NCBI RefSeq assembly: GCF_017876295.1
Contig: NZ_JAGINT010000001.1
Coordinates: forward strand, 2,232,001 to 2,296,000
Source: Kribbella aluminosa
GTDB taxonomy: Bacteria > Actinomycetota > Actinomycetes > Propionibacteriales > Kribbellaceae
Length of the DNA stretch: 64,000 nt
Reading direction: 5' to 3'
The notes below the pieces were generated by a model, which worked only from the letters and a program-made list of their open reading frames with translations, did not search any database and was not told where the DNA came from. Position numbers and translations under genes: made by a program. This document shows positions 1 to 7,739 of this stretch, piece after piece; the stretch's first letter is position 1, and each line of letters begins with the position of its first letter.

Positions 1-1171
1 TCGTCTTGCCCCGACTCCGGAGCAGGAGGCGGCGTTGCTCGAGCACTGCGCACACGCCAGATACGTCTGGAACCTGGCATTGGAGCAGTGGTCCATGTGG
101 TCTGTGGGACGCCGGAGCTATCCGCCGCGGTACGTGCAGCAGGCGCGACAGCTGACCGAAGCCAGAGCGGCCGGCGAGTGGTTGCGGGCCGGATCCCAGA
201 CGGTGCAACAGCAGGCGTTGCGGGACTTCGACCAGGCTGTGACGAACTTCTACGGTGGCACCCATCGGCGACCCACGTGGCGCAAGGCGGGCCTGCACGA
301 GGGCTTCCGGATCGTCGGCCTGCAGGCCGGTCGGGTCGAGAAGCTGAACCGCAAGTGGGCCCGGGTCCGGGTGCCGAAGGTCGGCTGGGTGAAGTTCCGG
401 TTGTCCAGGCCAGTGGCTGGTGCGAAGTCGTACCGGGTGACTCGTGACCGTGCCGGTTGTTGGCATATCGCGTTCGCCGTGATCCCCGCCCCGATCCCCG
501 TCCCCGGTACCGGGGAGGTCGTCGGAATTGACCGTGGCGTGACCGTGTCGGCGGCCCTGTCGACAGGCGAGCGGTTGAATGTGCCGACCCTGACGCGAGG
601 GGAGAAGGCGCGGCTGCGGAGGCTGCAGCGTCGTCTTGCCCGCGCCCAGAAGGGCAGCAATCGGCGCGCCAAGACCAAGGCCGCGACCGCCCGGCTGAGA
701 GCCCGCGAGGCGGACCGGCGCAAGGACTGGGTCGAGCAGACCAGCACCCGGCTTGCCCGGGAGTTCGACGTGATCCGGGTCGAGGACCTGGACATCGCGC
801 GGATGACGCGGTCGGCCAAGGGCACGGCAGATAACCCCGGGATACGGGTACGGCAGAAGGCCGGACTGAATCGGGGCATCCTGGCCAGCGGCTGGGGGCA
901 GTTGGTCCAGCGACTGGAGCACAAGGCCGCCGGCCGGGTCGAGAAGATTTCTGCGGCGTACACATCCCAGACGTGTTCGCGGTGCGGGACTGTGGATCGG
1001 GAGGCACGCGGGAGCGAAGCCGTCTTCCGCTGCAGGTCCTGTAACCACGCCGCGAACGCCGATGTCAACGCTGCTGTCAACATCGCGGCCGGACGGGCCG
1101 TGACTGCACGTGGAGCGACTGCGGTACTGGTCGCTGAGAAGCGTGAACTTCAACTCCCTACCTCCGCGTAG
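1..1171 (+). CDS. tnpB: TnpB, RNA-guided nuclease (5' partial)
   Basis: OrfB/TnpB-family protein, the transposon-encoded RNA-guided DNase related to Cas12. The frame is open to the window edge from base 2 and reads RLAPTPEQEAALLEH, the usual TnpB N-terminal region, so the true start lies upstream and only about 10-15 residues should be missing. All three RuvC acidic residues are present: Asp in GIDRGV (codon at 530), Glu in RVEDLD (codon at 782) and Asp in NADVNAA (codon at 1061). The C-terminal zinc finger has both CxxC pairs (CSRCG near 975, CRSCN near 1032). No frameshift is seen, so the nuclease looks intact. No TnpA is visible, so mobility cannot be judged. Confidence 0.92.
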   Translation, partial: RLAPTPEQEAALLEHCAHARYVWNLALEQWSMWSVGRRSYPPRYVQQARQLTEARAAGEWLRAGSQTVQQQALRDFDQAVTNFYGGTHRRPTWRKAGLHEGFRIVGLQAGRVEKLNRKWARVRVPKVGWVKFRLSRPVAGAKSYRVTRDRAGCWHIAFAVIPAPIPVPGTGEVVGIDRGVTVSAALSTGERLNVPTLTRGEKARLRRLQRRLARAQKGSNRRAKTKAATARLRAREADRRKDWVEQTSTRLAREFDVIRVEDLDIARMTRSAKGTADNPGIRVRQKAGLNRGILASGWGQLVQRLEHKAAGRVEKISAAYTSQTCSRCGTVDREARGSEAVFRCRSCNHAANADVNAAVNIAAGRAVTARGATAVLVAEKRELQLPTSA

Positions 1172-1213
1172 TTCGGTTGGAATCCTCGTCGTTCACGGCG
1201 GGGAGGACGTCAA
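1..1213 (+). mobile_element. IS200/IS605- or IS607-type TnpB element, right part
   Basis: The element enters from outside the window, so its left end and any tnpA are not visible. It comprises the tnpB gene and a short 3' tail. The tail has an 8-bp hairpin, CCTCGTCG at 1184-1191 and CGGCGGGG at 1196-1203 with loop TTCA (two G-T pairs). It is followed by AGGACGTCAA, which resembles right ends of actinobacterial TnpB elements. I place the right end at about 1213 by this resemblance; it is not proven by an empty-site comparison. Confidence 0.7.
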
Positions 1214-1230
1214 CGGCGCGTCACCGCCTT
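1172..1230 (+). ncRNA. Predicted omega-RNA 3' end and guide
   Basis: TnpB proteins use an RNA made from the 3' end of tnpB and the transposon right end, with the guide copied from the flanking host DNA. Here the scaffold hairpin is at 1184-1203, the scaffold would end near 1213, and the guide would be about 16-20 nt starting at 1214, inside the last codons of the neighbouring oxidase gene. The 5' limit of the RNA probably lies inside tnpB. This is inference from the family. Confidence 0.4.
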
Positions 1231-2589
1231 TTCGTAGAGCCCGGTGAGTCGGGCGTGTGGGTCGTAGCGTTGTTTCACCTTGGTCAGGGCTGGGACGTTG
1301 TACAGCCGGTCGAACGTGTCCCGGTCGTAGTAGGCGTCGGAGTAGAGCGACTTGTGGCCGCCGAAGTCGGTCACTGCCTGCTCGATCCGGCGGTTGACGT
1401 CGCCGTCAGCGGCGCCGGGGGAGATCGGGACCGTGCCCCAGAAGCCCACGTTCACGTAGGTCTCGCCGGGCTTCAGCGGATAGAGCGGCCAGGACTCGGA
1501 GCCGCGCAGCCGCAGCGGGCACAGCCAGACCGGCCGCATCCCGACGTTGACGTCGAACCAGCGCAGAAAGTCGGCGAGCCGTGAGACCGGGATCTCCACG
1601 TCCTGTACGACGCGCTCCCGGTCAGGGAGGCCGCGCCGGCGGTTCAGCCGTGCCGCGTACTGGTGCCGGTTCTCGAAACCCACGATCTTGTGGAACACGT
1701 CGCTGCGCCGCCAACGCCGAGGCCACAGCCGCCGTACGACGGGCTGCTGGGCGCCGAACGCCGCCGAACACCAGAACCAGTCGGTGTCCCACCGCCACAG
1801 GTAGTCGTGCGCGGTGAGGAAGTCCTTCGGCCGTTGCCGGATCGACCGGTAGTAGATCTGCTGGCCGGTGTAGTCGCTGGTCCGCACGGCGGCGTCACTG
1901 TTCCGCCCGAGGCTCAGGTAGGCCTCCGACGGGCTGAACACGACGCCGTCGACGAAGTGCACCGGCTCCCCGTCGTACGTGCCTGAGGCAACGATCTCGT
2001 CGATGGCCGGGGCCAGCGCGTCGAGCGCGACCCGGACGTGCCGGAGCGCGACGTACGGCGAGATCCGGTCGAGCTCGATCCGCAGCCGGGTCGCGTAGCC
2101 GAGCGTGCCGTACGAGTTCGGGAACGTCCGGAACAGCTCCGCGTGCTCGCCGTCCGGGCGGGCCGTGACCAGCTCGCCGGCGCCGGTGAGGATGTCGAGC
2201 TCGAGCACCGACTCGTGCGGCAGGCCGGCGCGGAACGACGACGACTCGATGCCGAGCCCGGTGACCGCGCCGCCGAGCGTGATGGTCTTCAGCTGCGGCA
2301 CCACCATCGGCGTCAGCCCGTGCGGCAAGGTCGCGGCGACCAGGTCCTCGTACGTGCACATGCCCTGGACGTCGGCGGTCCGGGCGTCCTGGTCGACGCT
2401 GATCACACCGGTCAGCTGGGAGACGTCCAGCCCCGGGCGCTCGCTGTCGGTCCGCGGGCGGAACAGGTTCGAACTGCGCTTCGCGAGCCGGACGGGTTCG
2501 CCGGGCGGGATCCGCTCGTACGACTCCCGCAGCCGCCCGACCGCCTGGTCGTGCGCCACCACGGCCGCTACATCCGATGTCGAAGGCAC
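1210..2589 (-). CDS. FAD-binding oxidoreductase (FAD_binding_4, DWF1/DHCR24-like)
   Basis: A 459-residue protein with an N-terminal PCMH-type FAD-binding domain of the FAD-linked oxidase family. Visible signs are the segment around residues 30-130 with ADVQGMCTYEDLVAATL and the glycine-rich GGAVTGLGIESSSFR stretch, then a substrate-binding half rich in Trp and Tyr. The overall pattern recalls the sterol C24-reductase/DWF1 branch of the family, which reduces or oxidises a C-C bond; the substrate is unknown. The ATG start follows no clear ribosome site. The stop codon lies in the right end of the TnpB element, so the C-terminus may have been trimmed by that insertion. Divergent from the dehydrogenase at 2687. 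Confidence 0.75.
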   Translation of the reverse strand: MPSTSDVAAVVAHDQAVGRLRESYERIPPGEPVRLAKRSSNLFRPRTDSERPGLDVSQLTGVISVDQDARTADVQGMCTYEDLVAATLPHGLTPMVVPQLKTITLGGAVTGLGIESSSFRAGLPHESVLELDILTGAGELVTARPDGEHAELFRTFPNSYGTLGYATRLRIELDRISPYVALRHVRVALDALAPAIDEIVASGTYDGEPVHFVDGVVFSPSEAYLSLGRNSDAAVRTSDYTGQQIYYRSIRQRPKDFLTAHDYLWRWDTDWFWCSAAFGAQQPVVRRLWPRRWRRSDVFHKIVGFENRHQYAARLNRRRGLPDRERVVQDVEIPVSRLADFLRWFDVNVGMRPVWLCPLRLRGSESWPLYPLKPGETYVNVGFWGTVPISPGAADGDVNRRIEQAVTDFGGHKSLYSDAYYDRDTFDRLYNVPALTKVKQRYDPHARLTGLYEKAVTRR

Positions 2590-2666
2590 CGATCCAGACT
2601 ACGACCCCGCCCACGGTCTGGCACGGGAGTTCAAAACTGTCCAGGTCGCCGAGTAGGTTCTGTGAC

Positions 2667-2706
2667 ATGGCTGACATGGTGAAGGCATGGCTGGCGTGGT
2701 GAAGGC
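2667..2706 (+). repeat. 20-bp imperfect tandem duplication at a start codon
   Basis: The 20 bases at 2667-2686 and 2687-2706 differ at two positions, and each copy begins ATGGCTG. The copy unit is not a multiple of three, so only the second ATG is in frame with the dehydrogenase; the first frame closes at a stop within 40 bases. Confidence 0.8.
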
Positions 2707-3619
2707 ATGGCTTCCGTGGGAAGATCCCGGCGCGTTCCTCGGCGGGGTGCCCGCGGGCTTCGACGTGGAGGTGTTCACCGGTGCCGAGCGGCCGAAGTCG
2801 CTCGACGAGGTCGAGTTCTACGTGCCCAGTTACATGGGCGGTGGCGACGTGTTCGACGTCGTCAAGGAGATGCCCTCGTTGAAGGTCGTCCAGTTGCAGA
2901 CGGCCGGGTTCGAGCACGTCCAGTCCCGGCTCGCCGACGGCGTGACGTTGTGCAACGCGCGCGGCGTGCACGACGCGTCCACGGCGGAGCTGGCGGTCGG
3001 GCTGATCCTCGCGACGTTCCGGAACCTGCCGCGGGCGGTCCGCGACCAGGAGCGGCAGGTCTGGCCAGGCTCGTACGACGAGGTCGACGACTCGCTCGCG
3101 GACCGGACCGTGCTGATCGTCGGGTACGGCGCGATCGGCGAGGCGCTCGAGCGGCGGCTGACCGGGTTCGAGTGCGACGTGATCCGGGTCGCGCGGCGGG
3201 CGCGGGACGGGGTCCACCCGATCGCCGAGCTGCCGGAGCTGCTGCCGCGCGCGGACGTCGTCGTACTGCTGACCCCCGCGACGCCGGAGACGAAGCGGAT
3301 GGTGGACACGTCGTTCCTGAAGCGGATGAAGGACGGCGCCCTGCTGGTGAACGTCGCTCGCGGTGTCGTCGTGGACACGGACGCGTTGCTCGCCGAGCTC
3401 GGTACCCGGCGGATCCGGGCCGCGCTGGACGTCACGGACCCCGAGCCGTTGCCCGCCGGACATCCGCTGTGGTCTGCTCCGAACGTACTGATCAATCCGC
3501 ACCGCGGTGGCGCCTCGACGGCGTTCGCGCCGCGGGTCGCCCGACTCGTGCGGGCACAGCTGGAGCGCTACGCGTCCGGGGAGCCGTTGATCAATGTGGT
3601 GGCAGGTCCGCCACGCTGA
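2687..3619 (+). CDS. D-isomer-specific 2-hydroxyacid dehydrogenase
   Basis: A 310-residue NAD(P)-dependent dehydrogenase that interconverts a 2-hydroxyacid and a 2-oxoacid; the substrate is not determinable from sequence. The Rossmann motif GYGAIG is at residues about 145-150. The catalytic set is present: Arg225 in NVARG, Glu253 in DPEP and His272 in NPHRGG. Length is normal for the short members of the family. The start at 2687 is the in-frame ATG after the tandem duplication; a downstream GTG at 2696 is also possible. The next gene follows after 15 bases, so cotranscription is likely. Confidence 0.88.
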   Translation: MAGVVKAWLPWEDPGAFLGGVPAGFDVEVFTGAERPKSLDEVEFYVPSYMGGGDVFDVVKEMPSLKVVQLQTAGFEHVQSRLADGVTLCNARGVHDASTAELAVGLILATFRNLPRAVRDQERQVWPGSYDEVDDSLADRTVLIVGYGAIGEALERRLTGFECDVIRVARRARDGVHPIAELPELLPRADVVVLLTPATPETKRMVDTSFLKRMKDGALLVNVARGVVVDTDALLAELGTRRIRAALDVTDPEPLPAGHPLWSAPNVLINPHRGGASTAFAPRVARLVRAQLERYASGEPLINVVAGPPR

Positions 3620-3634
3620 AAGAGAGGGACGACG

Positions 3635-4729
3635 ATGTCCGAGGCCGTACTGCTGATCGGGACCAAGAAAGGGCTCTGGATCGGCCGCAGTGACGCCGCT
3701 CGCCAGGAGTGGCGCCTGGACGGGCCGGTGCCGGAGTTCGAGATGCAGGGCGTGTACGCCGTGGGCATCGACACCCGCGGCGACCGGGCCCGGCTGTTTG
3801 TCGGCGGCACCAGTGAGCACTGGGGGCCGGCCGTGTTCCACTCGGACGACCTCGGCAAGACCTGGGCGGAGCCGCCGGAGGGTTCGATCGGCTTCCCGAA
3901 GGACGCCGACGCGGCACTGGAGCGGGTGTGGCAGATCCAGCCGGCCCCGGCCGACCAGCCAGGCGTGGTGTACGCCGGTTCGCAGCCGTCCGCGCTCTGG
4001 AAGTCGATTGACGGGGGAGTGACGTTCGAGCTGGTCAGAGGGCTCTGGGACCACCCGCACCGCAAGGAGTGGGGCGCCGGGTTCGGCGGCCAGGCGGTGC
4101 ACACGGTGCTGCCGCACGCCACCGATCCGCAGCAGCTCAGCGTGGCGATGTCGACCGGCGGTGTCTACCAGACCCGTGACGGTGGCCGGTCCTGGTCGCC
4201 GGCGAACCACGGGATCAAGGCGTACTTCATGCCGGACCCGGACCCGGAGTTCGGGCAGTGCGTGCACAAGCTGGCGGCGCACCCCGACGTACCGGAGCGG
4301 ATGTTCGCGCAGAACCACCACGGCGTGTACCGGTCGGACGACGGCGGGGCGATCTGGAAGTCGATCGCGGACGGGCTGCCGTCGGACTTCGGGTTCCCGA
4401 TCGTCGTGCACCCGCACGAGCCGGCGACGGTGTACGTGTTCCCGCTGGTCGCGGACGGCAACCGGATCCCGACCGAGGCGAAGTGCCGGGTCTACCGGTC
4501 CCGCGACGCCGGGTCCACCTGGGAGCCGCCGACCGCCGGCCTGCCCGATGTGTCGTACGTGCCGGTGCTCCGGGACGCGATGACCACCGACACCGCCGAC
4601 CCCGCCGGTGTGTACGTCGGCACCCGGGACGGCTGCGTCTACGCGAGCGCCGACTCCGGCGACAGCTGGGTCGAGGTCGCCAGCCACCTGCCCGACATCC
4701 TCACGGTCCGCGCAGCGGTGCTCGAATGA
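3635..4729 (+). CDS. Asp-box (BNR/sialidase-type) beta-propeller protein
   Basis: A 364-residue protein with at least six Asp-box turns of the type S-x-D-x-G-x-x-W: SDDLGKTW, SIDGGVTF, TRDGGRSW, SDDGGAIW, SRDAGSTW and SADSGDSW. Such repeats form the blades of six- or seven-bladed propellers, as in sialidases and photosystem II Ycf48-like or sortilin-like proteins. There is no signal peptide or membrane segment, so it is probably cytoplasmic, unlike a secreted sialidase, and the catalytic Arg triad cannot be assigned. The stop overlaps the start of the MoaD-like gene (ATGA), so the two are translationally coupled. Preceded by an AAAGAGAGG ribosome site. Confidence 0.8.
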   Translation: MSEAVLLIGTKKGLWIGRSDAARQEWRLDGPVPEFEMQGVYAVGIDTRGDRARLFVGGTSEHWGPAVFHSDDLGKTWAEPPEGSIGFPKDADAALERVWQIQPAPADQPGVVYAGSQPSALWKSIDGGVTFELVRGLWDHPHRKEWGAGFGGQAVHTVLPHATDPQQLSVAMSTGGVYQTRDGGRSWSPANHGIKAYFMPDPDPEFGQCVHKLAAHPDVPERMFAQNHHGVYRSDDGGAIWKSIADGLPSDFGFPIVVHPHEPATVYVFPLVADGNRIPTEAKCRVYRSRDAGSTWEPPTAGLPDVSYVPVLRDAMTTDTADPAGVYVGTRDGCVYASADSGDSWVEVASHLPDILTVRAAVLE

Positions 4730-4989
4730 TCGCTGTCCGGCTGCCGACGGTGCTCCGCCCGTTCGCGGGCGGAGCGGAACGCGTGCAGGTCGAGGCCACC
4801 ACGGTGGCGGAGGCCTTCGCCGCACTCGACGCACCGCTCCGTCGGCGCCTCACCGACGAGCAGGGCGCCGTACGTCGGCATGTCAACGTCTACCTGCGGG
4901 ACGACAACATCCGCGACCTCGCCGGCGTCGAAACCCCACTCACCGAAGGCGACGAACTTCTCGTTCTCCCCAGCGTTGCCGGCGGCTGA
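4726..4989 (+). CDS. MoaD/ThiS-family ubiquitin-like protein
   Basis: An 87-residue protein of the beta-grasp sulfur-carrier family. It starts MIAVRLPTVLRPFAGG and ends in SVAGG, the double-glycine tail that is adenylated and thiocarboxylated in MoaD and ThiS. The segment GDELLVLPSVAGG matches the family C-terminus. No MoeB/ThiF-type activating enzyme, MoaE or thiazole gene is nearby, so the partner is unknown. The ATG overlaps the stop of the propeller gene by four bases, which suggests a shared function. Molybdopterin synthesis is one option; a different sulfur-transfer or protein-tagging role is equally possible. Confidence 0.85.
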   Translation: MIAVRLPTVLRPFAGGAERVQVEATTVAEAFAALDAPLRRRLTDEQGAVRRHVNVYLRDDNIRDLAGVETPLTEGDELLVLPSVAGG

Positions 4990-5001
4990 CCCAGAAAGAA
5001 G

Positions 5002-5373
5002 CTAGTCGCGCCAGGCGCCGGTCCAGTCGTACAGCGGTGCGGTGGTGGCGTACTCACGCAGGTACACGATCCGATCCCCTTCCAGCCGGGCGACGGTCGA
5101 GCCGTCGAACGTCGCGGGCTCGCCCTTCCAGGTACAGCTGAACGTCCACTCAGCGACCAGCGTTACTCCGGCCCTCGCCGCGGATGTGATCTCCCACCCG
5201 TCCACCGCCCCACCGGCGCCGAACCACGCCTCCATCCACTGCTCTACCCGCGCCTTGCCGCGGTAGACCGGGCCGTAGCACTCGATGACCACGCAGTCAT
5301 CCGTCAGAGTGTTCAGCACGGCCTGGGGGTCGTGTCCCCGCCAGCCCTCGATGTACGCCCGCAATTGATCCAC
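5002..5373 (-). CDS. NTF2/SnoaL-like protein
   Basis: A 123-residue single-domain protein of the SnoaL/NTF2-like fold: an N-terminal helix pair (LRAYIEGWRGHDPQAVLNTL), the motif DDCVVIE, then alternating strands including VAEWTFSCTWKGEPATFDGS, which is typical of polyketide-cyclase-like and limonene-epoxide-hydrolase-like proteins. These domains hold small hydrophobic ligands or act as enzymes; no specific reaction can be assigned. The start is a GTG at 5371-5373 that lies inside a long perfect palindrome (5370-5399). Confidence 0.75.
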   Translation of the reverse strand: MDQLRAYIEGWRGHDPQAVLNTLTDDCVVIECYGPVYRGKARVEQWMEAWFGAGGAVDGWEITSAARAGVTLVAEWTFSCTWKGEPATFDGSTVARLEGDRIVYLREYATTAPLYDWTGAWRD

Positions 5374-5399
5374 CGCCGCAGCCTAGGCTGCGGCGGTGG
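5370..5399. promoter_or_regulatory. 30-bp perfect palindrome over the NTF2-like start codon
   Basis: Fifteen bases at 5370-5384 are exactly mirrored by 5385-5399, with the centre at CCT/AGG. On the minus strand the transcript would fold into a 13-15 bp hairpin whose 3' arm carries the GTG start of the NTF2-like gene. It can be an operator or a translation-blocking hairpin. Confidence 0.6.
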
Positions 5400-5464
5400 T
5401 GGCTGAGGCCGTTCGGAAATAAAAGACTGCAGTTTGCCGCCGTGTTTGATTACCGTCTGGCGGC

Positions 5465-6004
5465 ATGAGCAACGTACTTCTGCTGACCGGTCCGTCCGGC
5501 TCGGGCAAGACGACGGTGGCCGGGCTGGTCGCCACCGACGCGGCCAGGCCGACGGTGCAGGTGACGACCGACGAGTTCTTCCGCGCGATCCGGACCGGCT
5601 TCGTCCCGCCGTACCTGCCGGAATCGCAGCGGCAGAACGCCGTGGTGGTGGACGCGATCGTCGCAGCGGTCGCGGTGTTCGCCGACGGTGGGTACGACGT
5701 CGTGGTGGACGGCATCATCGGACCGTGGTTCCTGCCCGCGTACCGGGCTGCCGCCGCCGAGGGACAGTGGCGGATGTCGTACGTCGTCCTGCGGCCGGAT
5801 CTCGCGACGACGCTGGAGCGCGGGCTGGCGCGCGGCGGAGTCGAGCTGACCGACGCCGACGCACTCACCGGGCTGCACGCGGCCTTCGCGGACCTCGCCG
5901 AACTCGAACGGCACGCGATCGACACCTCCGGGCTCGACGCGGCCGAGACGGCCGCCGAGGTCCGCAAGGCTGTTGCTGAGGGCACCTACCTGCTCAGTGT
6001 CTGA
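5465..6004 (+). CDS. P-loop NTPase, small-molecule kinase-like
   Basis: A 179-residue protein with an early Walker A motif GPSGSGKTT at residues 8-16. The arrangement TTDEFF, then VVVDGIIGPW, fits the zeta-toxin/chloramphenicol-phosphotransferase/gluconate-kinase branch of P-loop kinases, where a DE or DD pair near residue 38 acts as catalytic base. The substrate is unknown. It is monocistronic: divergent from the NTF2-like gene and convergent with the AICAR transformylase, with an 11-base overlap of the two 3' ends. Confidence 0.75.
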   Translation: MSNVLLLTGPSGSGKTTVAGLVATDAARPTVQVTTDEFFRAIRTGFVPPYLPESQRQNAVVVDAIVAAVAVFADGGYDVVVDGIIGPWFLPAYRAAAAEGQWRMSYVVLRPDLATTLERGLARGGVELTDADALTGLHAAFADLAELERHAIDTSGLDAAETAAEVRKAVAEGTYLLSV

Positions 6005-6860
6005 AGAGTCGCAGCCCCGTGGCCGACCAGGTGATTCCGAGCGCGGCGCAGGCGGCGGCGATCTCGTCGGAGCGGATCGAGCCGCCGGGCTCGACGATGT
6101 GGGTGACGCCGTACCGGTGGGCGACTTCGACGTTGTCGGCGAACGGAAGCGCACCGTCCGAGACCATCGTCACCCCGGTGAGGGGTTCAGCCGACCAGAG
6201 CGCCGCCTTCTCGCCGGCCAGGCGCGTGCAGTCGACGCGCGACTGCTGCCCGGCGCCGACGCCGATCGTCATCCCGTCCTTCACGAGCACAACGGTGTTC
6301 GACTGCGTGTAGCGCGCGACGATCATCCCGAGCACCGCGTCGTCCGGCAGATCGTGGGGGAGTGGCGCGGCGTCCCGCTCCTGCGTCAGCCGTACGCCGT
6401 ACACCTCGCGGACCTCGTCGGCCGGCGGCTCGTACGACGGGTCCATCCCGAGCACCAGATACGTCCCGCGCTTCTTCGCCGCCAGGATCTCCAGTACGCC
6501 GTCGTCGTACCCGGGCGCGATGATCCCGTCCGACACCACCCGCTTCAGTACCGCGGCCAGCTCCAGGTCCACCGGCCGCGACACCGCCACGAAGTCGCCG
6601 TACGACGACTTCGGATCCGCGTCCCGCGCCCGCAGGTACGCCTCCGCCGCCGTCCGGCCGAGCGCGGCACCCGCGGGTGAGACGTGCTTGTACGACGCTG
6701 CGGCCGGTACGCCGAACCGCTCCGCGGCCTCCCGGACCAGCTGCCAACCGGTCAGCGCGTCCAGGATGTTGATGTACGACGGCGCACCGGCGAGCACCGT
6801 GAACGGCGCGTTGCCGAGCGTGGCCGCCTGATGAGGATTCATGCCGTACCGCAGACGCAT
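5994..6860 (-). CDS. Stand-alone AICAR transformylase domain protein (PurH C-terminal type)
   Basis: A 288-residue protein corresponding only to the AICAR formyltransferase part of PurH: LRYGMNPHQ at the N-terminus, the YKHVSPAG segment (the KH pair is catalytic in PurH), ARYTQSNTVVLVKDG and the DGALPFADNVE block. The reaction expected is transfer of a formyl group from 10-formyl-THF to AICAR in purine synthesis. The IMP cyclohydrolase domain (about 200 residues) is absent, and the protein begins exactly where the domain begins, so this is a natural stand-alone form, not a truncation. A GGAGG site lies 5 bases before the ATG. A ZTP riboswitch lies just upstream, which fits the role, because ZTP accumulates when 10-formyl-THF is short. 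Confidence 0.9.
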   Translation of the reverse strand: MRLRYGMNPHQAATLGNAPFTVLAGAPSYINILDALTGWQLVREAAERFGVPAAASYKHVSPAGAALGRTAAEAYLRARDADPKSSYGDFVAVSRPVDLELAAVLKRVVSDGIIAPGYDDGVLEILAAKKRGTYLVLGMDPSYEPPADEVREVYGVRLTQERDAAPLPHDLPDDAVLGMIVARYTQSNTVVLVKDGMTIGVGAGQQSRVDCTRLAGEKAALWSAEPLTGVTMVSDGALPFADNVEVAHRYGVTHIVEPGGSIRSDEIAAACAALGITWSATGLRLFRH

Positions 6861-6879
6861 CGGGACCTCCGAGTTGCTC

Positions 6880-6950
6880 GAAGGCGCCCAGGCGGACGAC
6901 GCCTTTGCTCGGAAGCTCCCTGGTGGTGATCCACCCTCGCCAGTCGCGGT
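6880..6950 (-). promoter_or_regulatory. ZTP riboswitch (pfl motif)
   Basis: Read on the minus strand, the leader carries the conserved elements of the ZTP/pfl aptamer in order: GCGACTGGCG at 6947-6938, GGTGG-ATC-ACCACC then GGGAGC, and CCGCCTGGGC near 6897-6888. The aptamer ends about 20 bases before the GGAGG ribosome site (6870-6866). A small hairpin CGAG-CAA-CTCG between them touches the first base of the site, and no T-tract is seen, so control of translation is more likely than termination. ZTP binding is expected to switch the downstream gene on. Confidence 0.9.
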
Positions 6951-6976
6951 ATGGCCAGCTTAGGGCGTGTCTGGCC

Positions 6977-7696
6977 CTACTTCGTCGCCCGCACCACGAG
7001 CAGCCGTGACTTCGCGGCCAGCGGTTCGCCGTGCCAGCCGCCGTCGACGACCACGTCGGAGAAGCCCGCCGCGCGCAGGTCGGCGGTGATCTCCTCGACC
7101 GACCGGAAGTACAGGACGTTCCGGTAGACCGCGTCGTGCCCGTCCTCGAACACGTTGTGCGCGTCGAACACCACCCGCCGGTCCGCGATCTCGATCAGCT
7201 CGAGCCACTCCTTCAGGTGCCCGGCCACGGTGTCACGTTCGCCGTACGTCGCCTCGCTCGTCCACTGCTCCCACGCCCGTACGGCGGGGTTCCGCGACTC
7301 GAACGCGAACACGCCGCCGGGCCGCAGCGCGGCGGCCACCGCGGCGACCGTGTCCGCGTGCTCCGCGACGTGCATCATCGTGTTGCCGCTGCTGACGACG
7401 AGATCCACATCGCCCGTCGGCTGTACGACGCGGTGGTCGCCGTCGATCCAGGTGACCGCGTCGGCGCCGGGCTGCCGGCGCGCGTACCCGAGCATCGTGG
7501 GGCTGGGGTCGATACCGATCACCTCCCGCCCGGACGCGACGAGCGACCGCGTGAGCAGGCCGGTACCGCAGCCGAAGTCCAGGACCTTCGCAGTGCGCTC
7601 GGCCAAGGCGCGGTAGTACTCGTGGTCCTCACCGGCCGGGTTGTCCAGGTCGTAGAGCTGTACCAGTTGTTCGTCGCCGTACGGGTCGCCAGTCAC
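6977..7696 (-). CDS. Class I SAM-dependent methyltransferase
   Basis: A 239-residue methyltransferase with motif I VLDFGCGTGLL, post-I acidic residue in GIDPS, and motif IV in DLVVSSGNTMMHV. The C-terminal half (YGERDTVAGHLKEW) is a substrate cap of unknown specificity. The ATG start gives the usual N-terminal MTGDPYGDEQLVQLYD. It lies upstream of the riboswitch-controlled gene on the same strand but with an independent leader between them. The target is unknown. Confidence 0.82.
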   Translation of the reverse strand: MTGDPYGDEQLVQLYDLDNPAGEDHEYYRALAERTAKVLDFGCGTGLLTRSLVASGREVIGIDPSPTMLGYARRQPGADAVTWIDGDHRVVQPTGDVDLVVSSGNTMMHVAEHADTVAAVAAALRPGGVFAFESRNPAVRAWEQWTSEATYGERDTVAGHLKEWLELIEIADRRVVFDAHNVFEDGHDAVYRNVLYFRSVEEITADLRAAGFSDVVVDGGWHGEPLAAKSRLLVVRATK

Positions 7697-7739
7697 CCTG
7701 AAAGACTAGGTGGTGCGAGGGCCCTGCTTGTAAGACGGT

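Noticed and set aside
1895..4834. Long minus-strand open frame of about 980 codons
   Set aside because: Arg/Pro-rich shadow of the dehydrogenase, propeller and MoaD-like genes; its end is only an out-of-frame reading of the FAD oxidase.
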